Assembly (NCBI RefSeq): GCF_011745365.1
Contig: NW_024468915.1
Coordinates: 2,892,653-2,956,652 of the forward strand
Reading direction: 5' to 3'
DNA: 64,000 bases
Source of the DNA: Cryphonectria parasitica EP155
Taxonomy: Eukaryota; Ascomycota; Sordariomycetes; Diaporthales; Cryphonectriaceae
In this document: one piece after another, positions 35,262-46,266 of the stretch
Position numbering within the stretch: position 1 is the first letter of the stretch
How the letters are laid out: each line of letters opens with the position of its first letter
Notes under the pieces: model-generated
Told to the model about the DNA's origin: nothing
Seen by the model: only the letters and a program-made list of their open reading frames with translations
Database searches by the model: none
Translations under genes and position numbers: made by a program

Positions 35262-36720
35262 TTTAAGCTCAGATAAATGCAGATAAAGCAAAGAAGCGCT
35301 GTATTAGAAAGGCTGAATATAATAATAGTAAGATTGAAAGAGATGCAAGTATAAGAACTATTGAAGTTTCTATATATTTCGGAAATATTGAACTAGAGAA
35401 ATTCAACAAACAATCTAACAGTCTAAACAGAGAGCTAATAGTTCAAGCTATTAGTAACAAGCTCCTGAATCAGTTTCTAGATCACTCATTGAAAATCTCA
35501 GGCTAGAAGATAACAATTATATTATCAGAATAAGAAGCTTATCTGATTTACAGTCTTCAAGAAGTTAGCTTTAAAGCTTGAAAAGTTATTAATCTCAATA
35601 ATCAAACTAGCTCAGATCTGTACAAGATAGATATTGCTAAATCAGCTAATTTATTGCAGTATAAATCCGGAATCTCAATGCTTTCCTAGCTTGAAAAGCT
35701 TATTAATAATCAGATTATCAATACTCGGAATATTACTAAATACTTTTCAAGACTAGCTCAACTATCTATAGTTCAAGCTTTATTTCTTGTTGCTAAATCT
35801 AGCTATATTAAGCTTACTATTAATATAATTCAAGCTTTCAACAAATCCTCATTTCCTTCTATAACAGCTTTCATAACTACTCTCAGCAGCATCCGAGATA
35901 GGAGCATTGCTCCAGTAGCATACATCTCTCTGCAGCTGAGAAGTAAAGAGAATGAATCTATATAAGCAATGCTGAATATAAATACTAAAATAAGCTTGAT
36001 AGCTCTCTCTCTGTATTCAAGCATACGCTTATCTTATATGCTAATATCGAATATTATCTTATATATATACAATGAATCAGATATAGCACTTATTAGAATT
36101 CTTGAAACCAATATTTTCTGTAGCAGCTTCTCTAAACAGATAATATTCTATATCATTAACAATAGATTAATATTATTAAATTATTCTATACTATTAGAAA
36201 TACTGTTTGTAATGCAAACCAAGCTTTCCTTTAATCACTCTATTCCTGGATTTCTCTATATAAGCTTTGCTTTTGGAGGAGTACAACTAGTTACTATAAT
36301 CAGCAGTTAGAAACTCCTTAAAGAGAAGAGTTTATATAGAACTATATCAAAAAACTGAATGCTAGCAGCTACTCTAAGGAATGCAGAGCTATCAGCGGAA
36401 AAATTGTTCCAGAGTAAGTATTATTAAAGAAGAGAGATATAGCTGTGATATTCATATCTGAACAAGATATTGCAGCTATTGTAAACAAGTTAATAATAGA
36501 ACTAATGAGAAGGAAATTGAAGAAGGATTGCTTTATAATGAATAAGAAAGGAGCAACCCGAGAATCTTGCTTATATGAAATGCATAGCAGCCAGCATTAT
36601 TCATGCTAGCTATATTATGTGAAGAAGGAAAGAAAAGATATCTTAAGCTTGATTAATATTCTTTACAAGCTCAAAAACAAGAAGATTAAGCTAATTAATA
36701 ATTCCCAGCTTAATAATTCA
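35262..36720 (+). pseudogene. B1 gag-proximal remnant, second part, possible zinc knuckle
   Basis: Resumes after T1. Frame from 35291 to about 36410 reads Asn/Lys/Ser-rich protein with only RIP-type stops (NIELEKFNKQSNSLNREL...LFLVAKSSYIKLTIN...). At 36471-36513 another frame shows CSYC-KQVNN-RTNEKE followed by GLLYNE, which looks like a decayed CX2CX4HX4C Gag knuckle with its extension. The reading frame used here is uncertain and the domain call tentative. The 64- and 107-residue reverse frames in this area are shadows. Confidence 0.4.
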
Positions 36721-39700
36721 GTACTAAAAGGAACAATCGGATAAAAGCTTACTAAGATTAAGAAGATAAAATAAGCTTAGCAATTCACAAAGCTTACCAA
36801 GTATAATGAATAAATTAAACTCAAGTTCAGCAATCTGAATCCTAATCAGCACCTGAAACCTAACCAGTAAGCTGCTATGCAAGAGAAAAACTATAAAGAG
36901 TTTTCTGAAGCTAAGAAGGAAATATTCAAATATATATTGAAAAACAGAATCAAAGCTCTTGCATAAAACTTTACTAAGATTAGAAAGATTATTAAGAAAG
37001 TAGCTTCCTTGCAAAAAATCAGAACTATATTCTATAAGATCTTTCAAGCAAAGTATATTTCAATTTCCAATGCTCTTAAGCTAAAGCTAATAAAGCTTCT
37101 AAAATAATATATCAAGCAGAAGATTATTAAGAAAAGCTATACATTATATAGAAACAACTGATTTCTTATTATCAAAAAGAATAATAGCTTATGCTTGATT
37201 AATAATGCTCAAAAATATAATAAGCACAGCTTCAAGAATGCCTTTATACTGTCTGCCTCAGATGAATTCTCAGAGAAGTTTGCTATATACAAGATTCTTT
37301 TATTACTTGATTTCTTTTCTAAGTATAATTAAGTATAATTGCATCTTAATAGCAGAGATATAATAATCTTTTCAATGCTCTTAAGCTTATTCAGAATATA
37401 TATTCTATTTCAGAATACTACTAACTCTGTTGCTCAGTTTATAAGAATAATAATTAAGCTTTTATATAATCTTATTCTTTATATATACTAGCTTTTTCTT
37501 AATAATATTTCTATTTGTAATTCTATAATAATCTATAGAAATAAAGAGATTCCAAGCTTTTCCAGAGTATATAGATACATTGCTAAGCATATCAGAAATC
37601 TTAATAAGATTCTTATAAATACAGAGCTAGCTAAAGCTACAATCTCAGCATTCAAATCAGAATAATACCAAGTAAAAATCAATATAGTTAGTTATATTAT
37701 TAGTTTTAGCAAACAATAATCTCAGAACAGAAAGATGGAAAAGCTTTTAGCTTAAATAGAATGCAAGAATATTAAAAACATCCGCTCTTTTATCAAACTA
37801 ATCATTTATTATATAGCTTGGATTTAAAACTTTGCAATTATTATTTAACTATTCTACAATCTTCTTAAGAAAAGTATTGTATAGAGATAGAAGAAGAAAT
37901 AAAAAGAAGCTATTATTATACTTATTCGAATACTTACATCTTATTTAGTTATTATTTCAATTAATTATAGCATTAATACTAGAAAGATTATTCTTATAAT
38001 AGATATAAGCTTATTAAGCTGAAATGCTGTATTAATGCAGATAGTAGAGAATAAATGAAAGCTAGCATATTTTATTAGCAAAATCTGAATAGTTGCAGTA
38101 CAGAAGTATAATGCTACTAAGAAGAAATATTGCGCTATTCTCTATATCTTATAATCTCTTTAGCAGCATTTCTATAATTGCTATTTCATTCTGGAAACTA
38201 ATGCTTATATTCTGATAAACTAATTCAATAAAGAAATAAATAATATATCTAATGCTTTTCTAAACAGATGAATAGCAGTAATTAAGATATTTAATTTCAT
38301 TATTAAATATATTCCTGAATCAAAGAATTCTATAGCTAATACTTTTTTTCAATTTCTATATTTAATGCTATTTAAGGAAAACAAAGATAGCAATATTGAG
38401 AACTGATATAATGCTTAGCTTAATAGCATAAATTTAGATAAAGCTAATCTAGTATTACTACTAAATCTAATTCTTTAGTAAATAGAATAGTTGAAATAGT
38501 ATACAAAGTTCTTATGCTACAGAATCATTTTATTAAAACTCTTTAAGAGAAATTGTAAGAACTTTATAATAAAAGCATTAAAGCATTAAATACTTAATCA
38601 GGCTTTGTAGCGCTGTGCTAGTATAAAACTTCTATGCTAATGAATAGTAGATGATTCTGATCTTTGTTGCTAAATCATTAGAGAATATTATACTAAGTTT
38701 GAATATCGAGATCGAGATTCTATAGTAGCTTATATTAAGCAATTCTACTACTGGAGAGATCTCTGAATAGATGTAGCTAATGCTATCTCAGATTGCAAAA
38801 AGTGTATAAAGTTCGATTTAAAGATATAGAAGAAAGGAGTAATTCCAATTCTTTCAAATCAACTCTTTACAAGAATCAGCATTAATATTCAATATATAGC
38901 TGAGAATAGCAGTTATAAATATCTTATAAAGGCTTGCTATAATCTAATTAGCTATATACTTGTAAAACTTCTTAAAAAAGCTATAGCTGCGGAAATGAAA
39001 AAGTTCATTTTAGAAGAAATCATTCTTGTATTCGAATATTCTCTCAAAATTACTATTAATAAAGAATCAGAAAATAAAGCTAAGATGATTAAAACTATTA
39101 AAGCTCTTAAAATTCTGCTTATTCAGATCTCTAATTATAATTCTTATGCTTAAGAATAAATAGAAGCTAGTTATCTTTTCTTAGCAAATACTCTTGCTAA
39201 GCTAGCTAATACTCAATTCTGGAGATGAAAGCAGTACTTGAAACTTGCACTTTTTGCTGAAAGAATTATAATCTGCTAGTTATATAAATATAGCTCTTTC
39301 TATTTGATTTTCGATTGGAAGCTGCTTATTCTAATTGAAACTGAAATCCTAATATAAAGAGTTCTTATATGAACTGAAAACTAATCCTCTTAGAAAGTAT
39401 TTGAAATACAGTTAAGAATGATTATAGCTAAGAAAAATAATATATAGAAAGCAATTAAAGCTATCCAGATATATTATCAAAAGATTGCAGCTAAAAATTA
39501 AATGCAGAATCTGATATAAAAATCTTAACTAAATATCGGAAATCTTATACTTATCTATAATCACATTTAGAAAATAAGCTACTTATATAATATTAAGATT
39601 TCTTATAAGTAGAAGGATTTATATCTAATTGCTTAGATTTTAAACAAATATACTTATAAGCTTAAAACTATAAATGAAGTTTTGCTAAAAAGCATATATT

Positions 39701-39984
39701 CAGCTATTAATCTCAAAAAGTTTATACAGAATATGAATAGTATTTGAGAATCCAAGATGCTTATACTTTGGAAAGAAGATATCAAGCTTTAATCTAGCTA
39801 ACTATTAGCAGAAAAGCTGGATTCAATAAGAGCTTTCTAGCAAGAGAAATCAGATAATAATATTCTCGAAGTTTAGAAAGCAGATTTAAGCAATAATGCT
39901 ATATTCTGGATTTCAGATATTATTGAGTATAACTCTATGCTTAGCTAAACTAGTTCTGATTTAGAGATTATTAATCTAGCAACT
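36421..39984 (+). pseudogene. B1 pol: RT, RNase H, integrase (continues after A10)
   Basis: One forward frame. Reverse transcriptase about 37040-37520: LRLINDAQKYNK-like (SLCLINNAQKYNK), SASDEFSEKFA, LLDFFSKYNQV, TNSVAQF, and FLNN at 37495-37506 where F-x-D-D is expected (both Asp to Asn). RNase H about 37970-38340 (LIIDISLLS*NAVLMQI, KYNATKKKYCAIL, LETNAYILI). Integrase zinc-binding about 38670-38820 (YRDRD...YYWRD, then CKKC). Core about 38860-39360 with INKESENKAK where DNGSEN is expected. It resumes at 47432 after A10. Typical of large ascomycete gypsy elements; inactive. Confidence 0.85.
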
Positions 39985-40439
39985 TGTTATGACTCATCCA
40001 ACATGCAGGTCACAGAACAGGTCACGAGTAACAGGGACCAGGTGTTAAGGACTCAACATCCTGACAAAGCATTGATTACATAACCCAGGGTTAGGGTTAT
40101 GGGCACGACCAATCAGGAAGGATAGCTTCGGATATGTGCTATCCAGAGCTAACAGGATAACTTGGATATGTTGCTATCCAACATATCCATACTGAAGAGC
40201 TGGATATATAAGAACACGTTCATTACCATTAGATAGATTCAGTATATAGCTCTTCAGTTGTTAATCTAAGTATCAGATTACTCTCTACTCTGATAGCTCC
40301 AAAGGCAGTGAACACTTGCATCGCTTATTAAGACTTGTACGGTTCCGTATTCAAGAACTTGATACTTTGATACTGCTCTTGTTAGCATAAACCCCTTCGT
40401 ATACTTAGGAATCTCCGGATTGCTGCAGTGCTCATTACA
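39985..40439 (+). repeat. A10 5' LTR
   Basis: 455 bp, TGTTATGACT...CATTACA. U3 about 39985-40255, with the repeated module around TATCCA; promoter region about 40190-40260. Confidence 0.95.
40191..40258 (+). promoter_or_regulatory. A10 LTR promoter: TATA box inside 11-bp inverted arms
   Basis: Perfect arms ACTGAAGAGCT (40191-40201) and AGCTCTTCAGT (40248-40258) flank 46 bp that includes GATATATAAG (40203-40212). All LTRs of the family keep this arrangement despite unrelated U3 sequence upstream. The second arm lies where transcription would start, so the palindrome works at DNA level if at all. Confidence 0.7.
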
Positions 40440-40441
40440 TT

Positions 40442-40450
40442 TTGACAACT
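40442..40450 (+). other. Putative self-priming primer-binding site of A10
   Basis: TTGACAACT begins three nucleotides after the 5' LTR. It is the exact reverse complement of AGTTGTCAA in the LTR just at the end of the promoter palindrome (47243-47251 in the 3' LTR; one C-to-T change at 40256-40264 in the 5' LTR), about 50 bp after the TATA box. I see no match to a usual tRNA 3' end (TGG...). Tf1/sushi-group elements are known to prime from the 5' end of their own RNA, so this is the likely signal. Confidence 0.5.
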
Positions 40451-40498
40451 CTTGTTTAAGAACGGTTCAGTGTTACTCCTTGAGCAATACGGAATACG

Positions 40499-42604
40499 AT
40501 GGCTTCTCCAGGAATCTCTTCGTTCTTGCGCGCTTCTACTCAGAAAGAACTGGTTAATCAGGTATACCAGCTCATCCAGCGTATCCAGGATCTGCGCGAA
40601 CAACAGCAGGCTCAGAGCGCTACTATCGCCAACCAACAGGCTCAGCTAGCCCAACAGGCTCAGCTAGCCCAACAGGCTCAGCAGGCGCAGTCCACCTCTG
40701 CAACCACCAGTGGCGCTGAAAAGGCATACAAGATGAACAAGCTTGCTATGTATGATAGCAACCAAAAGATGCTGCATGGATTCCTCACCTACTGCAGGGC
40801 GTATTTTCTGCATCACGAGACTTAGTTTATCAAGGAATCTGAGAAAGTTATTCTTGCAGGGATTCGTTTCGAAAAGGATGCTCTTATCTGATACAAGCCT
40901 TCTTTATGCAACCACTTGGAGCATCAGAATAATTCTAACGCACGTATCCAGAATACTAAGAATATATTCGATTCTTTTAAGAGCTTCGAAAAGGCTTTCA
41001 AAGAAATCTTTGGTAATCCTAACGAAGAATGTACTACAGCTCAGCAGCTTATGGATCTCAAACAGACTAAGTTAGCTTCTGTTTATATAATCAGATTCAA
41101 GCAGCTCTTAGCAAAACTTCCGTAGGAAGATAAAAATCTTATGGAATACTATTATAAGGGATTTAAGGATGATGTTAAGAATGAAATCTCTAAGCAGGAT
41201 TAGCTGGAGAACTTCGCGACGTTCTCTAATCAAGCTATCCGCATTAACAACTGTTTGTATGAACGATGGGTGAAGAAGTTCAAGAAGGGAGGAAGCCAGA
41301 CTTGGAGATTTCCAGCTAATATGAGCAAGAAACTCTAAAACAAGAATAGCAGTCGATATAGCAGTACAGTCTAGAGCAGCACTACATACGCTGGTTCCAT
41401 AGAACTCGATGCAGCTAACAGGCAGTATAGCAAGAGGAATAGCATTACTTGCTACAACTGCAACAAACAAGGATACATTGCATGCAACTGCTATCAATTC
41501 TGGAAGAACAAATAGCAACTAGTTCAGAAAGAATGCTAGATGAATGTTGCTTGACAACAGGAACCTAATCAACTGAGCAAAAACACTCCCTTGGAGTAAG
41601 TATCGGATTCTGTTGATTATGGAAGTCTCAGCTGAACATTCTGCTATGATGATAACTGCTTAATATATCTCTCGAGTAAGGAAGATTCAGAATGGTTTCC
41701 TCAGAAACCTAGGCGCTACAGATAAATAGCAATAGCAGGATGAGAATGCACGCTCAGCACTCCCATGAGTAGCAACTCGGATTGCTCTAATATTGTGGAA
41801 CAGAGCATTCAGGTGTTGAAAGAAGGGCTTAGCAATAACACTCTTCATCATTCCTTATCATCTATGCTAAGCACTATAACTAGGGATATGAACAAGGAAT
41901 AGTACTCTCTTGGTTATTGGTATGAGTATTTAAATAATATCGAAAACATTTCTCAGGCAATAGAAAGATCAAGCTAGAATAAGCAATTCAACGGTTCATT
42001 AGAGTCTCCCGTGAATAATAAATCCAAGAAATCTATAGAAAGATTTCCCTTTGGTATTGGATGGAATAAGGAAACAATATGGATTGAATATCTCGTTTAT
42101 GGGATAGGATTAGAAGAGCTCTTTACTTGCATCCCCTTGCAGAATATCGAGGTATAAGAAGATGAGAATCCTCGGATTAATCCACTTTACAATCTACATT
42201 ACGAACTAGCTTGAATCTTCTATACTTATTATAGCTGCAGAACGCATTTTTCGGATAAGATATAATACGAATGGTTCCCTATTAGAGAATCAGAACAAAT
42301 TCTTTAAGCTATTGAAGAATAGAAATTCCGTTTCAGGGAAGTTCTCAACAAGCAATACTACAATACATATATCGGGCTATCAGATGATTGCTCCATGCAA
42401 TGCATAGATAAAAAGATAGAGTGGTAGCAGTGCAAGATGATGCTCTGTACGATTTATATTAATAACAAAGTTTGCAACTAGTATTAATAGAAGAAAAACC
42501 AGGAATAATGATGATACAGGTAAAAGCAAGCTAAGAAGCTTGCTTAAGAAGCAGCAAAGCAAGCTTAGAAGAACAAGCAGTCTTTGATAAACCCAAAAGA
42601 ATAG
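40499..42604 (+). pseudogene. A10 gag
   Basis: 702 codons, ATG at 40499 (60 nt after the LTR), TAG 42602-42604. Begins MASPGISSFLRASTQKEL; Gln/Ala-rich helix about residues 25-65 (LREQQQAQ, QLAQQAQ repeats), a natural oligomerisation segment; capsid-like middle (KMLHGFLTYCRAYF, FEKAFKEIFGNP, YYKGFKDDVKNEI). CCHC knuckle at 41450-41491 (CYNCNKQGYIACNC), whose His codon is now Tyr. Lys/Ala/Gln-rich tail near 42524-42580. The first stop is TAG at about 40823. Stops are CAG/CAA/TGG-derived. Gag would package the RNA in the cytoplasm. Confidence 0.88.
42592..42598 (+). promoter_or_regulatory. -1 ribosomal frameshift site CCCAAAA at the gag/pol junction
   Basis: In the gag frame it reads C|CCA|AAA, the X-XXY-YYZ slippery pattern, one codon before the gag stop (42602-42604). 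Slipping back one base gives the pol frame (AGA at 42598), which then runs through protease to chromodomain. In other copies the site is damaged by C-to-T changes (CTCAAAA in A5). Confidence 0.65.
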
Positions 42605-45600
42605 GATTGCTTGTAAAGGAATTGCAGATGATCAGACTGGAACAGTTCCTATGTGAAGCTTCTAGAATAGATTATGCTCATATCAAGTTCGACATATACA
42701 TTCAAGAATACAAGTATAGCGTACTATTGAATAGCAGCGCTTAGGGAAACTTTATATCTCCATATATTATCAATCAGGTATAACTATAATGGAAATGAAA
42801 GAAGTGCTTATATACTTTCAGCACTGTGAAAGGATAATCTGTTGCATATAATCAAGAAGTAATCAATAAGAAGACTGATCATTTATTTGTTTTGATCCAA
42901 GAATATGTAATTAGGGCTTCTTTTGATATTACGGATACAGCGCAGTATGAGCTGATTATAGAGCTTCTATAGCTTAAAGAGCATAATTCTCGAATCGATT
43001 GGACTATTAGCTAGATCTCATGGGAACAAGCTGTATTCAGAGAGATAATTGCAATTAACGATGCAGGATCGAAGCTAGTTATTGAAGAATACTCGGGAAA
43101 AGAAGCTTCAGATGATTTTATATATACTTTCAAGTTAGCAGGGCTGGCAGCTTAAGGAGAAGAATCTAGTGATAGGCGAACTCAAATAGTGCTAGAGTGC
43201 TAACAGGTTAGCAAAATAACGGAAGCGAGGCTCTCAGCAAGTCGGTTTGCTTCGGAGCGATAAGGAAAAGCTTCAGAATGTGGATTGTGGACCTATACAG
43301 GAAAAACCTCGAAACCAGGCTCTTGAGCAACCGCTCCGGCCCGGAGCAAACGTCCAAAGCTCTCAAAAACGTTACCAAAAGCAATGAATGAAAAGAAGCA
43401 TGCTTAACAGTATTTACTGTTTCTTCAGATAGCAGAAATAGTATATGGATTAGAACTAATACTTGCAAATATACTATAAGAATACTACAAGTTTAAAAAA
43501 CTATTTCAGGAAGAATTGGATACAGGGTTGCTAGAATACAGCCTATATAATTACGAGATTCCGCTATAAGAGGGAAAACAGCTCAAGTTCTTTCCTATCT
43601 ATGGACTAGATAAGGCATGGCTAGAAGCACTTTGGGAGTATCTCGATGAGAATCTTAAGAAAGGATATATATGATCATTGCAATTACCAGCAGGATATCC
43701 TATTCTGTTTATATCTAAGAAAAACGGCAAGCTCAAGCTATGCGTTGATTACAGGCAACTTAATGATATTACAATCAAAAACTGATATCTGTTGCTACTT
43801 ATCAAGGAATTATGAGATAGGTTGCAAGGAGTATAGTGGTTCATAGTTCTGGATCTGAAAGGAGCTTATAATCTGATCAGAGTAAAGAAAGAAGAAAAAT
43901 GGAAAACTGCTTTCAGAATATGCTATGAATACTACGAATATTTAGTTATGCTCTTTAGTTTAACGAATGCTCTAGCATTATTCCAGGAAATAATCAATTA
44001 CATTCTATGCAAGTATCTGAATCAGTTCGTTATTGTTTATCTCAACAATATCCTTATTTACTCTTAGATATTGAAAGAATACAAGAAATATGTGGAAATA
44101 GTATTGCAGATACTCTAAGATGCAAAACTTCTTGTAGAACCTGCTAAGAGCTATTTTTATATACAAAAAGTTGATTATCTCGGATTCACGATCAAGCTGG
44201 GATGCATTAAGCTACAGAAAGATAAGGTGAAAGCTATTAGGAACTGGCTAATTCCTAGGAATGTTAGAGATGTTAGGTTTTTCCTCGGATATATTAACTT
44301 CTACAGGCAGTTTATTAAGAACTATAGCTGGATTGTATATTTTCTTACGAATCTTACCAAAAGGGATCAACTCTTTGAATGAATCTTCAAAGCATAAGAA
44401 GCTTTTGATGAGATTATTAGGCATGTTATTTCAGAACTAGTTCTGTATAAAGCAGATTCCTATAAACTCTTTGAAGTTGAGATTGATGTATTAGGATATG
44501 CACTTGAAGAATAACTTAGCTAGCAAGATGATTAAGGATATTTAAGAATTGTGAGCAATTTCTCAAAGAAGTTGAATAGCTCGGAAATCAACTATGGAAT
44601 CCCTAATTAGGAATTTATAGCAATAATGAAAGCTTTTGAGGAGTAGCAATACTACTTCATTAGTATATAGCATCCGATTATAGTTTACTCAGATTATAAG
44701 AATCTAATTATATTTATAACAACTAAGGTTTTGAATAAGCAATAAGTTAGATAGGCAGAATTCCTCTTATAGTTCGATTTCAAGATTGTGCACTGCAAAG
44801 GCTTGGAGAACGAATGAGCAGATGCTCTTAGCAGAAGATCAGACTATTGAAATGCAGATTCCTTGGATATACAGAATATCTTCGCTCAAGATGAGTTGGG
44901 AAATCTCGTTAATGCATATAGAGAACTGAATGCTGCTCTCAGGATTGGATTCTCGGAAAGGGATCCAGAATCAATGATTCTGGAAGAATAAAACAATTAT
45001 ATTAAGAATGTATATAGTGCATCAGTATACAGATATTAGAGAGTTAGAGCAATCTATAAATATATCAAAAGATACTGGAATCTATCAGATCTTAAGAAAA
45101 GAATTGAGAATATTCTATAATAATGCAATAGCTGCAAGAAGAACAAGGCAGAAAGATATAAGCTTTATGAACTACTGTACTTCTTACTAATATCTACAAC
45201 TGTTTAGCAATTTATTAGTCTAAACTTTATTATCAAGCTATCTTTCTTACGAGAACTTTTAACTAAAGTATAATATGATAGCATTCTAGTAGTAGTTTGC
45301 AAACTAAGCAAGTATGCTTACTTTCTCCTTTATAAGGAAAGCAGTATAGCAGAAGAACTTGCATATGCATTCCTCAGAACAATCATTGCTAACCATAATA
45401 TGCTAGAAGAAGTGATCTTTAATAGAGATAGAAAGTTCAACTCGAAGTTTTGAACTTTGCTCATGAAATAACTCGGAACATACTATAGAATATTCACAGC
45501 ATTTTATCTATAAACAGATGAATAGATGGAAAGAATAAATCAAATTGTTGAATAGTATTTATAATACTATATCAATTAGAAATAGAACAACTGGATTGAT

Positions 45601-46266
45601 CTGTTGCTTCTTGTATAGTTTGCTTATAATAGTGCGAATATAAGTATAACGAAGAAATTATTATTCTTCGTATTTTATGGATATAATCTAATAGCTTACT
45701 ACGAAGTACTGCTAGGAGCAGATGTAGAAGCTGCGGATAAAAGGGTTAAGAAGATTAAGAAAGTTCAGAAGGAATTCCGATTAGAACTACAATTCGTTTA
45801 AGAACGAATGATGCAGTATGCAAACTCTAAGAGGATTGAGGAATCAATCCTACAGAAGGAAGATAAGGTTTACCTACTTCGAAAAAACATCAAAACAACC
45901 AGATCCAGCGATAAACTCGATTACAAGAAGTTGGGATCATTCAAAATCTTGCAACAGATTTCCTTAGTTAACTATGAGTTAGCATTATCTCATAGGATGA
46001 GGATATACCCGGTTTTTCACATTTCACTGCTGGAATCAGCAGCACAGGAAATACTAATAGACAATACAGTAGAAGTGGAAAACAATGAATCAGAGTATGA
46101 AGTAGAGAAAATCCTTAGGCATAGAAGCACAGACAATATAAGAGAATATCTTATCAAATGGAAAGGTTATTCAGCAAGCGAAAATTCTTGGGAACTGCGG
46201 AAAAATGTTAAAAATGCTCAGGAAAAGGTAGCTGAGTATTGGAAAAGAAAGGAAACCAGTATCTAA
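42598..46266 (+). pseudogene. A10 pol: protease, RT, RNase H, integrase, chromodomain
   Basis: 1223 codons in the -1 frame relative to gag. Protease: VLLNSSA-GNFIS at 42721-42759 (ancestral DSGA, Asp to Asn, Gly to Ser). Reverse transcriptase about 43600-44340: [30 protein letters not shown] at 44038-44049 for YxDD. RNase H about 44460-44840 (FEVEIDVLGYAL, ADALSRRSDY). Integrase: CNSC at 45124-45135, core about 45200-45700 (DSILVVVCKLSKYAYF, NRDRKFNSKF, ERINQIVE). Chromodomain about 46096-46260 (YEVEKILRHRS...REYLIKWKGYSASENSWEL), fully open. Stop TAA 46264-46266. About 30 or more RIP stops upstream of 45808. Confidence 0.92.
45808..46266 (+). other. A10 integrase C-terminus and chromodomain, still open
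   Basis: The last 152 codons of pol remain free of stops: linker, the PVFHISLLES segment typical of gypsy integrase tails, and a chromodomain with its aromatic and acidic residues (Y..E.IL, W-KGY, E-SWEL). In chromoviruses this domain reads histone marks, usually H3K9 methylation, and biases integration to heterochromatin, which fits the self-nesting here. It is not a separate gene; listed because it is the best-preserved protein domain in the window. Confidence 0.85.

Noticed and set aside
36724..37047. 107-residue reverse ORF in B1
   Set aside because: Opposite to the continuous forward pol frame that leads into recognisable reverse transcriptase motifs.
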